A stretch of DNA of 64,000 bases, from contig NZ_CP022989.1 in assembly GCF_002278075.1 (NCBI RefSeq), positions 3,596,001 to 3,660,000 of the forward strand. Reading direction: 5' to 3'. The notes beneath the pieces were generated by a model. It was given only the letters and a program-made list of their open reading frames with translations, searched no databases and had not been told where the DNA came from. This DNA comes from Paraburkholderia aromaticivorans (GTDB lineage Bacteria > Pseudomonadota > Gammaproteobacteria > Burkholderiales > Burkholderiaceae). The first letter of the stretch is position 1. The number at the start of each line of letters is the position of its first letter. This document shows positions 1 to 8,892 of the stretch, in pieces. Made by a program: the position numbers and the translations under genes.

Positions 1-1342
1 TCGTGAATTGGCCGTGGAACGTGAGCCGAACAGGTCCGATCGGACCATTCCGCTGCTTGCCGATGATAATCTCGGCCGTGCCTTTGTCCGGACTGTCCGG
101 GTTGTAGACTTCGTCGCGGTAAATGAACAGGATCACGTCGGCATCCTGCTCGATAGCGCCGGATTCTCGCAGGTCCGACATGATCGGCCGCTTGTTGGGA
201 CGCTGCTCGAGACCGCGGTTGAGCTGCGACAAAGCGATCACGGGTACGTCGAGTTCCTTGGCGAGGCTTTTCAGCGAACGCGAGATTTCCGAGATTTCGG
301 TCGCGCGGTTTTCGCCTGACGACGATCCGCTCATCAGCTGCAGGTAGTCGATGATGATCAAGCCCAGCTTGCCGCATTGGCGCGACAGCCGGCGTGCGCG
401 CGAGCGCAATTCCATCGGGTTCAGGCCGCCGGTTTCGTCGATGAAAATCTGCGCCTCGCTCATTTTCTGCACGGCGTGCGTGAGCTTCGGCCAATCCTCG
501 TCGGTCAGGCGCCCGGTTCGCATGCGGTGCTGATCCAGCCGCCCGACCGAGCCGAGCATACGCATGGTAAGTTGCGAACCCGGCATTTCCATCGAGAACA
601 CCGCGACCGGCAAGCCGTACTCGACCGCCACGTATTCGCCGATATTCATGGAAAACGCCGTTTTACCCATCGACGGACGGCCCGCGACGATGATCAGCTC
701 GCCGCCGTGCATGCCGGACGTCATGCGGTCCAGATCGACGAAGCCGGTCGGCGTGCCGGTCACGTCGCTCGGATTGGCGGTGTGGTACAGCGTGTCGATC
801 CGCTCGACGACCTCCGTGAGCAACGGCCCGATTTCGAGGAAGCCCTGTGTGCCGCGCGCACCGTCTTCGGCAATCGAAAACACCTTCGATTCGGCCTCGT
901 CCAGCAACTGGCGGACTTCTTTGCCCTGCGGGTTGAAAGCGTCGGCCGAGATTTCGTCGGCGACGGAGACCAGCCGGCGCAGCACCGCCCGGTCGCGCAC
1001 GATTTCCGCATAGCGCCGGATGTTGGCCGCGCTCGGCGTGTTCTGCGCCAACGCATTCAGATAGGCCAGACCGCCGACCTCTTCGGCCTTGCCCGAGGTG
1101 CCGAGCGCCTCGTACACGGTAATCACGTCGGCCGGACGCGTGGCCGCGATCAGCTTGCCGATATGCTCGAAGATGATGCGGTGGTCATAGCGGTAAAAAT
1201 CGCTCTGCGACAGAAAATCCGCGATGCGGTCCCACGCGGCATTGTCGAGCAGCAGGCCGCCCAGCACCGATTGCTCGGCCTCGATCGAATGCGGCGGGAC
1301 TTTCAGCGACTCGAGTTGGGGATCTTTGGACGGTGCGTTCAT
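1..1342 (-). CDS. dnaB: Replicative DNA helicase DnaB (C-terminal end outside window)
   Basis: This is the hexameric 5'-3' helicase that opens the replication fork with the primase and clamp loader. The ATG at 1340-1342 gives MNAPSKDPQLESLKVPPHS followed by IEAEQSVLGGLL, the usual DnaB N-terminal start. Reading the minus strand, the frame stays open to base 1 for about 447 codons, so only the last few codons of a roughly 460-residue protein are missing. It lies downstream of rplI, separated by a strong terminator, as in many Burkholderiales. Identity is secure; the true C-terminus is not visible. Confidence 0.95.
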   Translation of the reverse strand, partial: MNAPSKDPQLESLKVPPHSIEAEQSVLGGLLLDNAAWDRIADFLSQSDFYRYDHRIIFEHIGKLIAATRPADVITVYEALGTSGKAEEVGGLAYLNALAQNTPSAANIRRYAEIVRDRAVLRRLVSVADEISADAFNPQGKEVRQLLDEAESKVFSIAEDGARGTQGFLEIGPLLTEVVERIDTLYHTANPSDVTGTPTGFVDLDRMTSGMHGGELIIVAGRPSMGKTAFSMNIGEYVAVEYGLPVAVFSMEMPGSQLTMRMLGSVGRLDQHRMRTGRLTDEDWPKLTHAVQKMSEAQIFIDETGGLNPMELRSRARRLSRQCGKLGLIIIDYLQLMSGSSSGENRATEISEISRSLKSLAKELDVPVIALSQLNRGLEQRPNKRPIMSDLRESGAIEQDADVILFIYRDEVYNPDSPDKGTAEIIIGKQRNGPIGPVRLTFHGQFT

Positions 1343-1404
1343 GGAGAGGAATTATCAGGTAATCGGGCGGCTGCGGCGAGCAGGAAAACTAAAAAAAACG
1401 GGCA

Positions 1405-1440
1405 CAAAAAAAGCAGGGGCCGGTTACCCGGCCCCTGCCT
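1405..1440 (-). terminator. Intrinsic terminator after rplI
   Basis: Read on the minus strand, an 11-bp perfect stem (GCAGGGGCCGG with CCGGCCCCTGC, 1413-1438) with a 4-nt loop is followed by seven T residues (1412-1406). It sits between rplI and dnaB and should end most rpsF-operon transcripts before dnaB. Confidence 0.9.
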
Positions 1441-1476
1441 TTCGCCAGCAACATCCTGGCAAATACTACCTGATGC

Positions 1477-1929
1477 TTAGACGTGTTCGCCGATCACAGC
1501 CACCGTCACATCGACGAGAACGTCGGTGTGCAGCGAGATCTGAACCGCGTGTTCGCCAACCAGCTTCAGCGGGCCTTCCGGCAGACGCACTTGCGCCTTT
1601 TCCACTGCGAAACCTTGCTTGACCAGGGCTTCAGCGATGTCCGCGTTCGTCACCGAGCCGAACAGGCGGCCGTCGACGCCAGCCTTCTGATTGATCTGAA
1701 CCGTCGAGCCACCCAGCTTTTCGCCTTGGGCGGTAGCAGCAGCCAGCTTTTCAGCGGCGATCTTTTCGAGTTCTGCGCGGCGCACTTCGAATTCAGCCAG
1801 GGCTTCTTTCGTTGCACGGCGAGCTTGCTTGTTCGGGATCAGGAAGTTACGTGCGTAACCGTCCTTGACCTTCACGATATCGCCCAGGTTGCCCAGATTG
1901 ACGACTTTTTCCAGAAGAATAATTTGCAT
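1477..1929 (-). CDS. rplI: 50S ribosomal protein L9
   Basis: L9 binds 23S rRNA at the base of the L1 stalk and helps maintain reading frame. The 150-residue product has the normal length and opens with [19 protein letters not shown] and the [11 protein letters not shown] stretch typical of the L9 N-domain, then a long charged helix (about residues 40-75) and a compact C-domain. It is last in the rpsF-priB-rpsR-rplI operon, 27 bp after rpsR, and is followed by a terminator. Reading is unambiguous. Confidence 0.98.
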   Translation of the reverse strand: MQIILLEKVVNLGNLGDIVKVKDGYARNFLIPNKQARRATKEALAEFEVRRAELEKIAAEKLAAATAQGEKLGGSTVQINQKAGVDGRLFGSVTNADIAEALVKQGFAVEKAQVRLPEGPLKLVGEHAVQISLHTDVLVDVTVAVIGEHV

Positions 1930-1956
1930 TCGGAGACTCCTTATCGCGTCGTCGGG

Positions 1957-2232
1957 TTAGGCCTTGTGCTGGTCGGTGTACGGCACCAGCGCGAGGAAAC
2001 GTGCGCGCTTGATTGCCGTGTCCAGCTGGCGTTGATAGTGCGACTTCGTACCCGTGAGACGCGCCGGCGTGATCTTGCCGTTTTCGCCGATGAAGTCCTT
2101 CAGCGTTTCGAGGTCTTTGTAGTCGATGTGATCGACGCCAGCGGCCGTGAAACGGCAGAACTTCTTGCGCTTGAAGAGCGGATTCTGTTGCTGACGACGC
2201 TTGTCGAATTTCTTACCAGTCGGGCGGGGCAT
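1957..2232 (-). CDS. rpsR: 30S ribosomal protein S18
   Basis: S18 pairs with S6 on the platform of the 30S subunit. The 91-residue protein carries the S18 core with [22 protein letters not shown] and [19 protein letters not shown], then a basic tail. Its start lies 2 bp after the priB stop, so translation of the two is probably coupled. Separation from rpsF by priB is the standard proteobacterial arrangement. Confidence 0.98.
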   Translation of the reverse strand: MPRPTGKKFDKRRQQQNPLFKRKKFCRFTAAGVDHIDYKDLETLKDFIGENGKITPARLTGTKSHYQRQLDTAIKRARFLALVPYTDQHKA

Positions 2233-2234
2233 GT

Positions 2235-2534
2235 TCAGTCCTTTCCAATGTCCTGCAATGCTGTGATGTGAAATACCAGAGTTCTTGCGTTGCGGTGCTT
2301 TTTCGCCAGAAAGCCTGTGAAGAGCGTTTCCACGCCCATCTGACAGCTTTCAAGCTTACCGCTCGCCTCGCCTGCGGCTACCGCCTGCATGGTCAGTTCG
2401 ACTTGCCGGGCAATGCCGGCTTCGACGACTTCCGTGCGGTGGTGCAACGTGCAGCCTGCAATCGGAACGCCGGCGGGGGTGTACCGCACCGGTTCGCGTT
2501 CGACGACGCTGGCCGTGAGTTGCAGCCGGTTCAT
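2235..2534 (-). CDS. priB: Primosomal replication protein N (PriB)
   Basis: PriB is an SSB-like OB-fold protein that stabilises PriA at stalled forks during replication restart. The 99-residue product begins [20 protein letters not shown] and contains [15 protein letters not shown], matching the beta-strand pattern of short SSB-type proteins. Length fits PriB (about 100 residues) rather than full SSB, and the acidic SSB tail is absent. Position between rpsF and rpsR is diagnostic. Confidence 0.95.
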   Translation of the reverse strand: MNRLQLTASVVEREPVRYTPAGVPIAGCTLHHRTEVVEAGIARQVELTMQAVAAGEASGKLESCQMGVETLFTGFLAKKHRNARTLVFHITALQDIGKD

Positions 2535-2584
2535 GATGCCTTTGGCTTGAACGACGCTGAATCTGGTAGCTTAAATAGTGTGTC

Positions 2585-2959
2585 TTAAGCCTGCGCTTCG
2601 GACGGTTGCGTAGCAGCCGACTTCTTGGCTTCTTCGCGCTGCACTTCCTTCATCATCGGCGACGGGCCGGTTTCGGCCTTCTTCATCTTGACGATCAGGT
2701 GACGCAGAACGGCGTCGTTGAACTTGAATGCGTGTTCCAGCTCGTCGAGCGTGGTTTGGTCGCATTCGATGTTCATGCAGACGTAGTGAGCCTTCGCGAG
2801 TTTCTCGATCATGTAGGCCAGTTGGCGACGGCCCCAGTCTTCGATACGGTGGATCTGGCCACCGTGCGAGGTGATCGTGCTCTTGTAACGCTCGATCATG
2901 GCGGGCACTTGCTCGCTCTGATCGGGATGCACGATAAAGACGATTTCATAATGACGCAT
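2585..2959 (-). CDS. rpsF: 30S ribosomal protein S6
   Basis: S6 forms a heterodimer with S18 on the 30S platform. The start chosen is the ATG at 2957-2959, giving [19 protein letters not shown] and a 124-residue protein, the usual S6 beginning; a purine-rich AAGGAGTG lies just upstream. The frame is open 12 codons further but that extension has no S6 homology pattern. The Lys/Glu/Ala-rich tail after about residue 95 is common in Burkholderia S6. First gene of the operon, behind a good sigma70 promoter. Confidence 0.97.
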   Translation of the reverse strand: MRHYEIVFIVHPDQSEQVPAMIERYKSTITSHGGQIHRIEDWGRRQLAYMIEKLAKAHYVCMNIECDQTTLDELEHAFKFNDAVLRHLIVKMKKAETGPSPMMKEVQREEAKKSAATQPSEAQA

Positions 2960-3034
2960 ACACACTCCTTGTGCTGACTTTTGGATAGAAGCCACCCGGG
3001 CGTCGGAACCGGTGTGGCAAGTGAGAAGCCAAAG

Positions 3035-3063
3035 AGTGTAACCCGAATGGGGCCGGGTTGCAA
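3035..3063 (-). promoter_or_regulatory. Sigma70 promoter of the rpsF operon
   Basis: On the minus strand TTGCAA (3063-3058) is separated by exactly 17 bp from TACACT (3040-3035). The -10 lies about 75 bp upstream of the rpsF ATG, leaving room for a leader. I could not identify a defined S6:S18 autoregulatory leader by eye. Confidence 0.75.
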
Positions 3064-3241
3064 GATATCCCGTTGTTGCGGCGCGCGAATCGGGTGTGTT
3101 TTCAAGGGTTTAGGCGGTCGCGGGCCGGGCCGCAATACCGCCACTCGTGCGCGCAAGCCCCGACCCGCGCCGGCAAATCCCGGCCGGCCCGCACCGCGCA
3201 GCCCGGCGGCCGCCCGGGGTTGCCCGGCGGCCGTTTGCAGT

Positions 3242-4168
3242 CTACGAGCCGGTTTCCGTACGCTCGCTGCCGCTTTGCAGGCGCGCCTTCAACGCCACTT
3301 CCAGCCCCTTGAGCGCATCCGGCGCCGCGTCCGAGATCGCCCACCAGGTCATGCCTTCCGCGTCCCAGTGCGCGATCGAGTAGCCTTCTCGACCGAGCGT
3401 GGCCGGCGCCGCGCCGTCCGTGTTCCGGCCCGCGCCGGCCTGCGGAAACACGTACACGTCGATCACATGCTTCTGGTAGCGGTACACCAGCACGGCCACC
3501 CGCTGATGCGCGAGGTAGTCCAGACGCCCGCCTTCCAGCGCGAAGCCGCTCGCCGCCAGATCCTCGACCGGCGGCGAATAGTCGAGCCGGCCGTTGAACC
3601 ACGGCTTGACGGTATGGCGATCCGTCGAAATCACGTCGATGTCGCGCCCCGACACCTGCGCGCGCACATGGCTTTCCACCAGTTCGTCGGTGAACGGCCC
3701 GAAGTCGGCCGGCCGCCGCAGGTTCAACGCCACGCCCGCCGCCACCGCGCACAACGCGACGACCAGCGCCACCCGCCAGCCGCGCGCAAACACAACGCCC
3801 GACCCGCCCGCGCCCGCCGGCCAGCCGGCGCCGCCTTGCGGGGCGCGCCAGCCATCCAGCAAACGGTCGAGCCAGCCGCGCCGCGCACGTTCGCGCGGCG
3901 GCGTCGCGACGCTCGCCAACGGCGCTTCGGCCGCGGCGGCCGGCTCATCGACAGACGGCAATCCGGCGACGATACGCTCGCGCAGCGACTGCGGCGCACG
4001 ATGATAAGGCGCCGCGCGCAGCGCGCCGCTGATGGCCCGCAAGTTCGCGCTTTCGAGCCGGCAGGCGGCGCAGCTCTCGATATGCTGCTGAACGCGCCGG
4101 GCATCCGGCGCGGGCAATTCGTGATCGGCGTTCGCGTCGAGGAGCGGCCGCGCTTCGTTACAGTCCAT
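3242..4168 (-). CDS. Zinc anti-sigma factor, single-pass membrane protein
   Basis: The product (308 residues) should hold the adjacent ECF sigma factor at the membrane until a signal arrives. The N-terminus has the ZAS/zf-HC2 pattern: Cys3, then His29-x3-Cys33-x2-Cys36. A hydrophobic helix at about residues 131-150 is the only membrane segment, leaving a C-domain of about 155 residues on the periplasmic side, the likely sensor. It overlaps the sigma gene by 11 bp, so the two are co-translated. The signal is unknown. Confidence 0.85.
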   Translation of the reverse strand: MDCNEARPLLDANADHELPAPDARRVQQHIESCAACRLESANLRAISGALRAAPYHRAPQSLRERIVAGLPSVDEPAAAAEAPLASVATPPRERARRGWLDRLLDGWRAPQGGAGWPAGAGGSGVVFARGWRVALVVALCAVAAGVALNLRRPADFGPFTDELVESHVRAQVSGRDIDVISTDRHTVKPWFNGRLDYSPPVEDLAASGFALEGGRLDYLAHQRVAVLVYRYQKHVIDVYVFPQAGAGRNTDGAAPATLGREGYSIAHWDAEGMTWWAISDAAPDALKGLEVALKARLQSGSERTETGS

Positions 4169-4913
4169 CTGGCGTCTCCTGAGCGTTGCCGGCGGCGCTG
4201 CCGCCTGGCGTGTTGAGTGACCGGCCGTTGGCGGACGCCCGTAACGGGGTCACGCTCGCCGTGGCCGATTTGCTTGCGCCGGGCGCCGCCGCGCACGGCG
4301 ACGAGCGGTGCGGCGGCGCCGCGCCTCCCTGCTTCTGCGTCAGCAGCGCGGCGAGCTTGCGGCGCCCCCGCGCGAGCCGGGACATCACCGTGCCGATCGG
4401 CACGTCCGCCACCAGCGCGATCTCCCGATAGCCCATCTCCTCCAGTTCCCGCAGCATCAGCACTTCCCGATACTCGACCGGCAGTTGCGCGAGCGCTTCG
4501 TGCACGAGCTTCGTATCCTCGTCGCGGATCAGAAGCGCCTGCGGATCGGCGCCGCCCACGCTCCAACCATCGAAGGACGTGTCGTCCATGGTGTCGTCGA
4601 ACTCCACTGTTTCGTGCGACGACGCCCGCCGCCGCCATTCCGTGTACCAGGTGCGGCGCACGATCGCCAGCAGCCACGGCCGCGCCGAGTCGCCGCGAAA
4701 GGTGTCGAAGAAGCGAAACGCGCGCATGAAGGCTTCCTGCACGACGTCGTCGGCATCGTTGGCGTTGCCGCACAGCCAGCGCGCAAGGTTGTACGCGGCG
4801 TCGAGGTGCGGCAGCGCCATCTGCTGAAAGCGCCGGCTCCTCGCTGCGTCGGTCTCGCCGTGCGCGCGGGCAGGATCTGAATCGGTCTGGACCACCTCGG
4901 CCCTCCAGGGCAT
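4158..4913 (-). CDS. ECF (extracytoplasmic function) sigma-70 factor
   Basis: A group 4 sigma factor of 251 residues. Region 2 is visible around residues 32-75 (HLDAAYNLARWLCGNANDAD, then VVQEAFMRAFRFFDTFRG) and region 4 around 145-190 (LPVEYREVLMLRELEEMGYR, then IGTVMSRLARGRRKL). A Pro/Ala/Ser-rich tail of about 60 residues after region 4 is longer than usual for RpoE-type factors. It is first in a two-gene unit with its zinc anti-sigma partner, whose start lies inside its last codons. The regulon cannot be read from this window. Confidence 0.9.
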   Translation of the reverse strand: MPWRAEVVQTDSDPARAHGETDAARSRRFQQMALPHLDAAYNLARWLCGNANDADDVVQEAFMRAFRFFDTFRGDSARPWLLAIVRRTWYTEWRRRASSHETVEFDDTMDDTSFDGWSVGGADPQALLIRDEDTKLVHEALAQLPVEYREVLMLRELEEMGYREIALVADVPIGTVMSRLARGRRKLAALLTQKQGGAAPPHRSSPCAAAPGASKSATASVTPLRASANGRSLNTPGGSAAGNAQETPDGL

Positions 4914-5028
4914 TGCGGGCTATGCGAATTCGCTCGTCGTAACAGTCTCTACAGCACATGACCGGGCATCTGCCGAGTTTATTCCCGCCGCCGCCGCGAG
5001 TCCGCAAAAAGCGCGATCGGGCCGCCGG

Positions 5029-5943
5029 CTAGTAAGCCGGACGGTTCCAGTAGTCCGCGCTGGCGTACACCTCTTTCAGGTAGTCGATGAAGTACCGCAC
5101 CTTGGCCGGCACATACCGCTGCTGCGGGTAGACCGCGAGAATGTCGTAGTCGGGCAGCGCGAACTCGTCGAGCACTGTTTCCAGTTCACCGCGCGCCAGT
5201 TGCTGCTGGATTTCCCATGTGGAGCGCCAGCCGAGCCCGAGCCCTTCCGACACCCAGCGGTGCAACAGCTCGCCGTCGTTGCAGTCGAGCGTGCCGCCCA
5301 CCCGCACCGTCGCCAGCTTGCCGTTGCGGCGGAAGTACCAGCCGCGGTTCTGCCCGCCTTGCAGGTTGAACGCCAGACAGTTGTGCTGCGGCAGGTCTTC
5401 GAGCGTTTTCGGCCTGCCGTGCCGGCGGAAGTATTCCGGCGTGCCGCACACCACGCGCCGGTTCGACGCCAGCTTGACCGCGACGAAATTCGGATCGACC
5501 GCGCCGCCGATGCGGATCGACAGATCGTACCCCTCGCGCACCAGATCCACGACCCGGTCGGTCAGATTGAACGACACCTGCAATTCCGGCTTGTCGGCGA
5601 GGAACGCCGGGGCAAGCGGCGCGACGTGCTTGCGGCCGAACGCGGCCGGCGCCGACACGATCAGATGGCCGTTGATCGCGCGCCGCCCGGCGCTCAGTTC
5701 GTTTTCCGCCTGGTCCCATTCGGTGAGAAGCCCGCGGCAGCGCTCCAGAAAGGCGGCGCCGTCTTCGCTTACCACCAGCCGGCGCGTCGAACGGTACATC
5801 AGTTTCACGCCGAGACGCTTTTCCAGCGCGTCGATGCGGCGGCCGAGAATCACCGGGGACACGCCCTCTTCCAGCGCGGCCGCCGCGAGGCTGCCGGCAT
5901 CCGCGACGCGCACGAAGGTTTCGATCTGTTTGAAGCGGTCCAT
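5029..5943 (-). CDS. LysR-family regulator divergent from gcl
   Basis: A 304-residue LysR-type transcription factor. The N-terminal winged helix is clear (FVRVADAGSLAAAALEEGVS, then RRIDALEKRLGVKLMYRSTR), followed by a substrate-binding domain with APAAFGRKHVAPLAP. It is transcribed away from gcl-hyi-glxR across a 162-bp gap holding a symmetric T-N11-A site, so it probably regulates glyoxylate utilisation as well as itself. The effector is not known; glyoxylate, tartronate semialdehyde or allantoin-derived compounds are guesses. Confidence 0.88.
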   Translation of the reverse strand: MDRFKQIETFVRVADAGSLAAAALEEGVSPVILGRRIDALEKRLGVKLMYRSTRRLVVSEDGAAFLERCRGLLTEWDQAENELSAGRRAINGHLIVSAPAAFGRKHVAPLAPAFLADKPELQVSFNLTDRVVDLVREGYDLSIRIGGAVDPNFVAVKLASNRRVVCGTPEYFRRHGRPKTLEDLPQHNCLAFNLQGGQNRGWYFRRNGKLATVRVGGTLDCNDGELLHRWVSEGLGLGWRSTWEIQQQLARGELETVLDEFALPDYDILAVYPQQRYVPAKVRYFIDYLKEVYASADYWNRPAY

Positions 5944-6036
5944 GTTTGCCTCCTGCTTGTCGGGGCGCCGGGCGCCGCGTGGGTCATTCCATACTTTTTG
6001 TTTCGAAATAAGCGACCCAGACTGATCTTATCAAAC

Positions 6037-6055
6037 CTTTAGGTCAGGCCTAAAG
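6037..6055. promoter_or_regulatory. Candidate LysR operator between lysR and gcl
   Basis: A perfect inverted repeat CTTTAGG-N5-CCTAAAG contains a T-N11-A core (T6040 to A6052), the usual LysR box form. It lies 50 bp upstream of the gcl ATG and about 94 bp from the divergent lysR start, a typical place for the recognition or activation site. Function is inferred from symmetry and position. Confidence 0.6.
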
Positions 6056-6105
6056 TGCACTCAACACCTTTATTTCGCCAATTCCCCGCCATTCAGGAGA
6101 CATTC

Positions 6106-7881
6106 ATGGCCAAGATGAGAGCCGTCGACGCAGCCGTGCTGGTGCTCGAAAAAGAAGGCATCGACACCGCATTCGGCGTTCCGGGCGCAGCGATCAACCC
6201 GTTCTACTCGGCCATGCGCAAGGCAGGCAACATCAGCCACGTGCTGGCCCGCCACGTCGAAGGGGCCTCGCACATGGCCGAAGGCTATACGCGCGCTCAA
6301 CCGGGCAACATCGGCGTGTGTATCGGCACGTCGGGCCCCGCCGGCACCGATATGATCACCGGTTTGTACTCGGCTCAGGCCGACTCCATTCCTATTCTCG
6401 CTATCACGGGCCAGGCGCCGCGCGCGCGTTTGTACAAGGAAGACTTCCAGGCCGTCGACATCGAGTCGATCGCCAAGCCGGTCACCAAGTGGGCCGTCAC
6501 CGTGCGTGAGCCGGCGCTGGTGCCGCGCGTGTTCCAGCAGGCCTTCCACCTGATGCGCTCGGGCCGTCCGGGTCCGGTGCTGGTCGATCTGCCGATCGAC
6601 GTGCAGCTCGCCGAAATCGAATTCGACATCGACACGTACGAACCGCTGCCGGTCTACAAGCCCAAAGCGACGCGCAAGCAGATCGAAGCGGCGCTCACCT
6701 TGCTCAACAACTCGGACAAGCCGCTGATCGTCTCGGGTGGCGGCGTGCTGAACGCAGCCGCTGAAGACCTGCTCGTCACGTTCGCCGAAACCATCGGCGT
6801 GCCGGTGATCCCGACGCTGATGTCGTGGGGCGCGATTCCCGACGACCATCCGCTGATGGCCGGCATGGTCGGCCTGCAAACCTCGCACCGCTACGGCAAC
6901 GCGACGATGCTCGCCTCCGACTTCGTGCTCGGCATCGGCAATCGCTGGGCGAACCGTCACACGGGCAGCGTCGAGGTCTATACGAAGGGCCGCAAGTTCG
7001 TGCATGTGGACATCGAACCGACGCAGATCGGCCGCGTGTTCGGGCCGGATCTGGGCATCGTCTCGGATGCGAAGGCCGCGCTCGAACTGTTCGTGGAAGT
7101 GTCGAAGGAATGGAAAGCCGCGGGCAAGCTGAAGGATCGCAGCGCATGGGTCGCCGACTGCCAGGAACGCAAGCGCACGATGCATCGCAAGACGCACTTC
7201 GACAACGTGCCGATGAAGCCGCAGCGCGTCTACGAAGAGATGAACCAGGTGTTCGGCCGCGATACGTGCTACGTGAGCACGATCGGTCTCTCGCAGATCG
7301 CCGGCGCGCAATTCCTGCATGTGTACAAGGCGCGCAACTGGATCAACTGCGGCCAGGCCGGCCCGCTCGGCTGGACGATTCCGGCGGCGCTCGGCGTGCG
7401 CGCGGCCGATCCGCAACGTCCGATCGTGGCGCTCTCAGGCGACTACGACTTCCAGTTCATGATCGAAGAACTGGCAGCCGGCGCGCAATTCAAGCTGCCG
7501 TACGTGCATGTGGTGGTGAACAACTCGTACCTCGGCCTGATCCGCCAGGCACAGCGCGCGTTCGACATGGACTTCTGCGTGCAACTCGGTTTCGAGAACA
7601 TCAACTCGCCGGAAACGAACGGCTATGGCGTGGACCACGTCGCCGTCGCGCAAGGTCTGGGCTGCAAGGCAATCCGCGTGTTCAAGCCGGAAGAGCTGAA
7701 GCCCGCGCTGCAGAAAGCGCAGGCGATGCTCTCCGAGTTCAACGTGCCGGTGATCGTCGAAGTGATTCTCGAACGCGTGACCAACATTTCGATGGGCACC
7801 GAGATCGACGCGATCAACGAGTTCGAAGAGCTGGCCACGACGCGCGAAGACGCACCGACCGCGATCAGCATGCTCGACTGA
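6106..7881 (+). CDS. gcl: Glyoxylate carboligase (tartronate-semialdehyde synthase)
   Basis: A ThDP- and FAD-dependent enzyme joining two glyoxylate molecules into tartronate semialdehyde with CO2 release. The chosen ATG (591 residues) follows CAGGAGA by a good distance; a start 17 codons upstream lacks a ribosome site. Gcl features are clear: [14 protein letters not shown] near residue 24, and Val51 where most ThDP enzymes have the activating glutamate, a Gcl hallmark, in [17 protein letters not shown]. The ThDP-binding region includes [11 protein letters not shown]. First gene of gcl-hyi-glxR. Confidence 0.97.
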   Translation: MAKMRAVDAAVLVLEKEGIDTAFGVPGAAINPFYSAMRKAGNISHVLARHVEGASHMAEGYTRAQPGNIGVCIGTSGPAGTDMITGLYSAQADSIPILAITGQAPRARLYKEDFQAVDIESIAKPVTKWAVTVREPALVPRVFQQAFHLMRSGRPGPVLVDLPIDVQLAEIEFDIDTYEPLPVYKPKATRKQIEAALTLLNNSDKPLIVSGGGVLNAAAEDLLVTFAETIGVPVIPTLMSWGAIPDDHPLMAGMVGLQTSHRYGNATMLASDFVLGIGNRWANRHTGSVEVYTKGRKFVHVDIEPTQIGRVFGPDLGIVSDAKAALELFVEVSKEWKAAGKLKDRSAWVADCQERKRTMHRKTHFDNVPMKPQRVYEEMNQVFGRDTCYVSTIGLSQIAGAQFLHVYKARNWINCGQAGPLGWTIPAALGVRAADPQRPIVALSGDYDFQFMIEELAAGAQFKLPYVHVVVNNSYLGLIRQAQRAFDMDFCVQLGFENINSPETNGYGVDHVAVAQGLGCKAIRVFKPEELKPALQKAQAMLSEFNVPVIVEVILERVTNISMGTEIDAINEFEELATTREDAPTAISMLD

Positions 7882-7987
7882 GTTGCCTGACGCATCGAAA
7901 CGATGAACCTGAAGTGAGCGCGGTTCAGCGGCACCGAACCGCCTCACGAAGCCATTCCACTGACCGACCAGAAGAGACTGACGCACC

Positions 7988-8797
7988 ATGCCGAAATTCG
8001 CAGCGAACCTCACCATGCTGTTCAACGAAGTCCCGTTCCTCGACCGCTTCGCGGCCGCTGCCGACGCGGGCTTCCACGCCGTCGAATTCCTGTTTCCGTA
8101 TCCCTACCAGATCGCCGAATTGAGCGAACGTCTGCAGCAGAACCGCCTGAAGCTGGTGCTGCACAACCTGCCCGCGGGCAACTGGGAAGCCGGCGAGCGC
8201 GGCATCGCATGTCTGCCGGATCGCGTGAGCGAGTTCCAGGAAGGCGTGGGCCGCGCGATCGAGTACGCGAAGGCGCTGAAGGTGCCGCAACTGAACTGCC
8301 TCGTCGGCATTCCGACGGCCGGCGTCGATGCGGACAAGGCACGCTCGACCATTGTCGAGAACCTGCGCTTCGCCGCGGGCGAGTTGAAAAAGGCCGGCAT
8401 CAAGCTGCTGGTCGAACCGTGCAATTCCTACGACATTCCGGGCTTCGCACTGAATCGCTCGGGCGAAGGGCTCGACGTGATTCGCGCAGTCGGTTCGGAT
8501 AATCTGTTCCTGCAATACGACATCTATCACATGCAACGGATGGAAGGCGAACTCGCGGCGACTATCAGAAAGAACCTGCCGCAGATCGCGCACATCCAGC
8601 TCGCCGACAATCCGGGCCGCAACGAACCGGGCACAGGCGAAATCAACTACCCGTTCCTGTTCGATCTACTCGACTCGCTCGGCTACGACGGCTACGTCGG
8701 TTGCGAATACAAACCGCGCGCGACCACTACCGCCGGCCTCGGCTGGATTCAGAGCGTGGCCGGGCAGACCCGCGGCGCAGCCCACGCCGCCGCCTGA
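7988..8797 (+). CDS. hyi: Hydroxypyruvate isomerase
   Basis: A TIM-barrel isomerase interconverting hydroxypyruvate and tartronate semialdehyde. The 269-residue length equals the family norm, and the start MPKFAANLTMLFNEVPFLDR is characteristic. Metal-binding region motifs of the AP-endonuclease-2-like barrel are visible: KLLVEPCNSYDIPGF, FLQYDIYHMQRMEG, HIQLADNPGRNEPGTGEINY and VGCEYKP. It sits 106 bp after gcl and 95 bp before glxR, consistent with one transcription unit. Confidence 0.95.
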   Translation: MPKFAANLTMLFNEVPFLDRFAAAADAGFHAVEFLFPYPYQIAELSERLQQNRLKLVLHNLPAGNWEAGERGIACLPDRVSEFQEGVGRAIEYAKALKVPQLNCLVGIPTAGVDADKARSTIVENLRFAAGELKKAGIKLLVEPCNSYDIPGFALNRSGEGLDVIRAVGSDNLFLQYDIYHMQRMEGELAATIRKNLPQIAHIQLADNPGRNEPGTGEINYPFLFDLLDSLGYDGYVGCEYKPRATTTAGLGWIQSVAGQTRGAAHAAA

Positions 8798-8892
8798 GCG
8801 CCGCCTTGCTTCATTGATCGGCCGGATCAGGCGCTTCACGCCCCGAAACAAGTCCCCGTGGGGACTGCATACAACACTGGAGATTCAGACTC

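Noticed and set aside
2995..2995. Upstream start for S6 (12 extra residues)
   Set aside because: The extension [12 protein letters not shown] does not resemble S6 N-termini, and the ribosome site fits the later ATG.
3207..3233. Terminator after the anti-sigma gene
   Set aside because: CGGCCGCC/GGCGGCCG can pair, but there is no T tract and the whole area is GC-rich repeats, so chance pairing is likely.
6070..7416. A 448-codon open frame antisense to gcl
   Set aside because: It is the mirror of a strongly coding gene in a high-GC genome; composition is Arg/His/Asp-rich and there is no ribosome site or family pattern.
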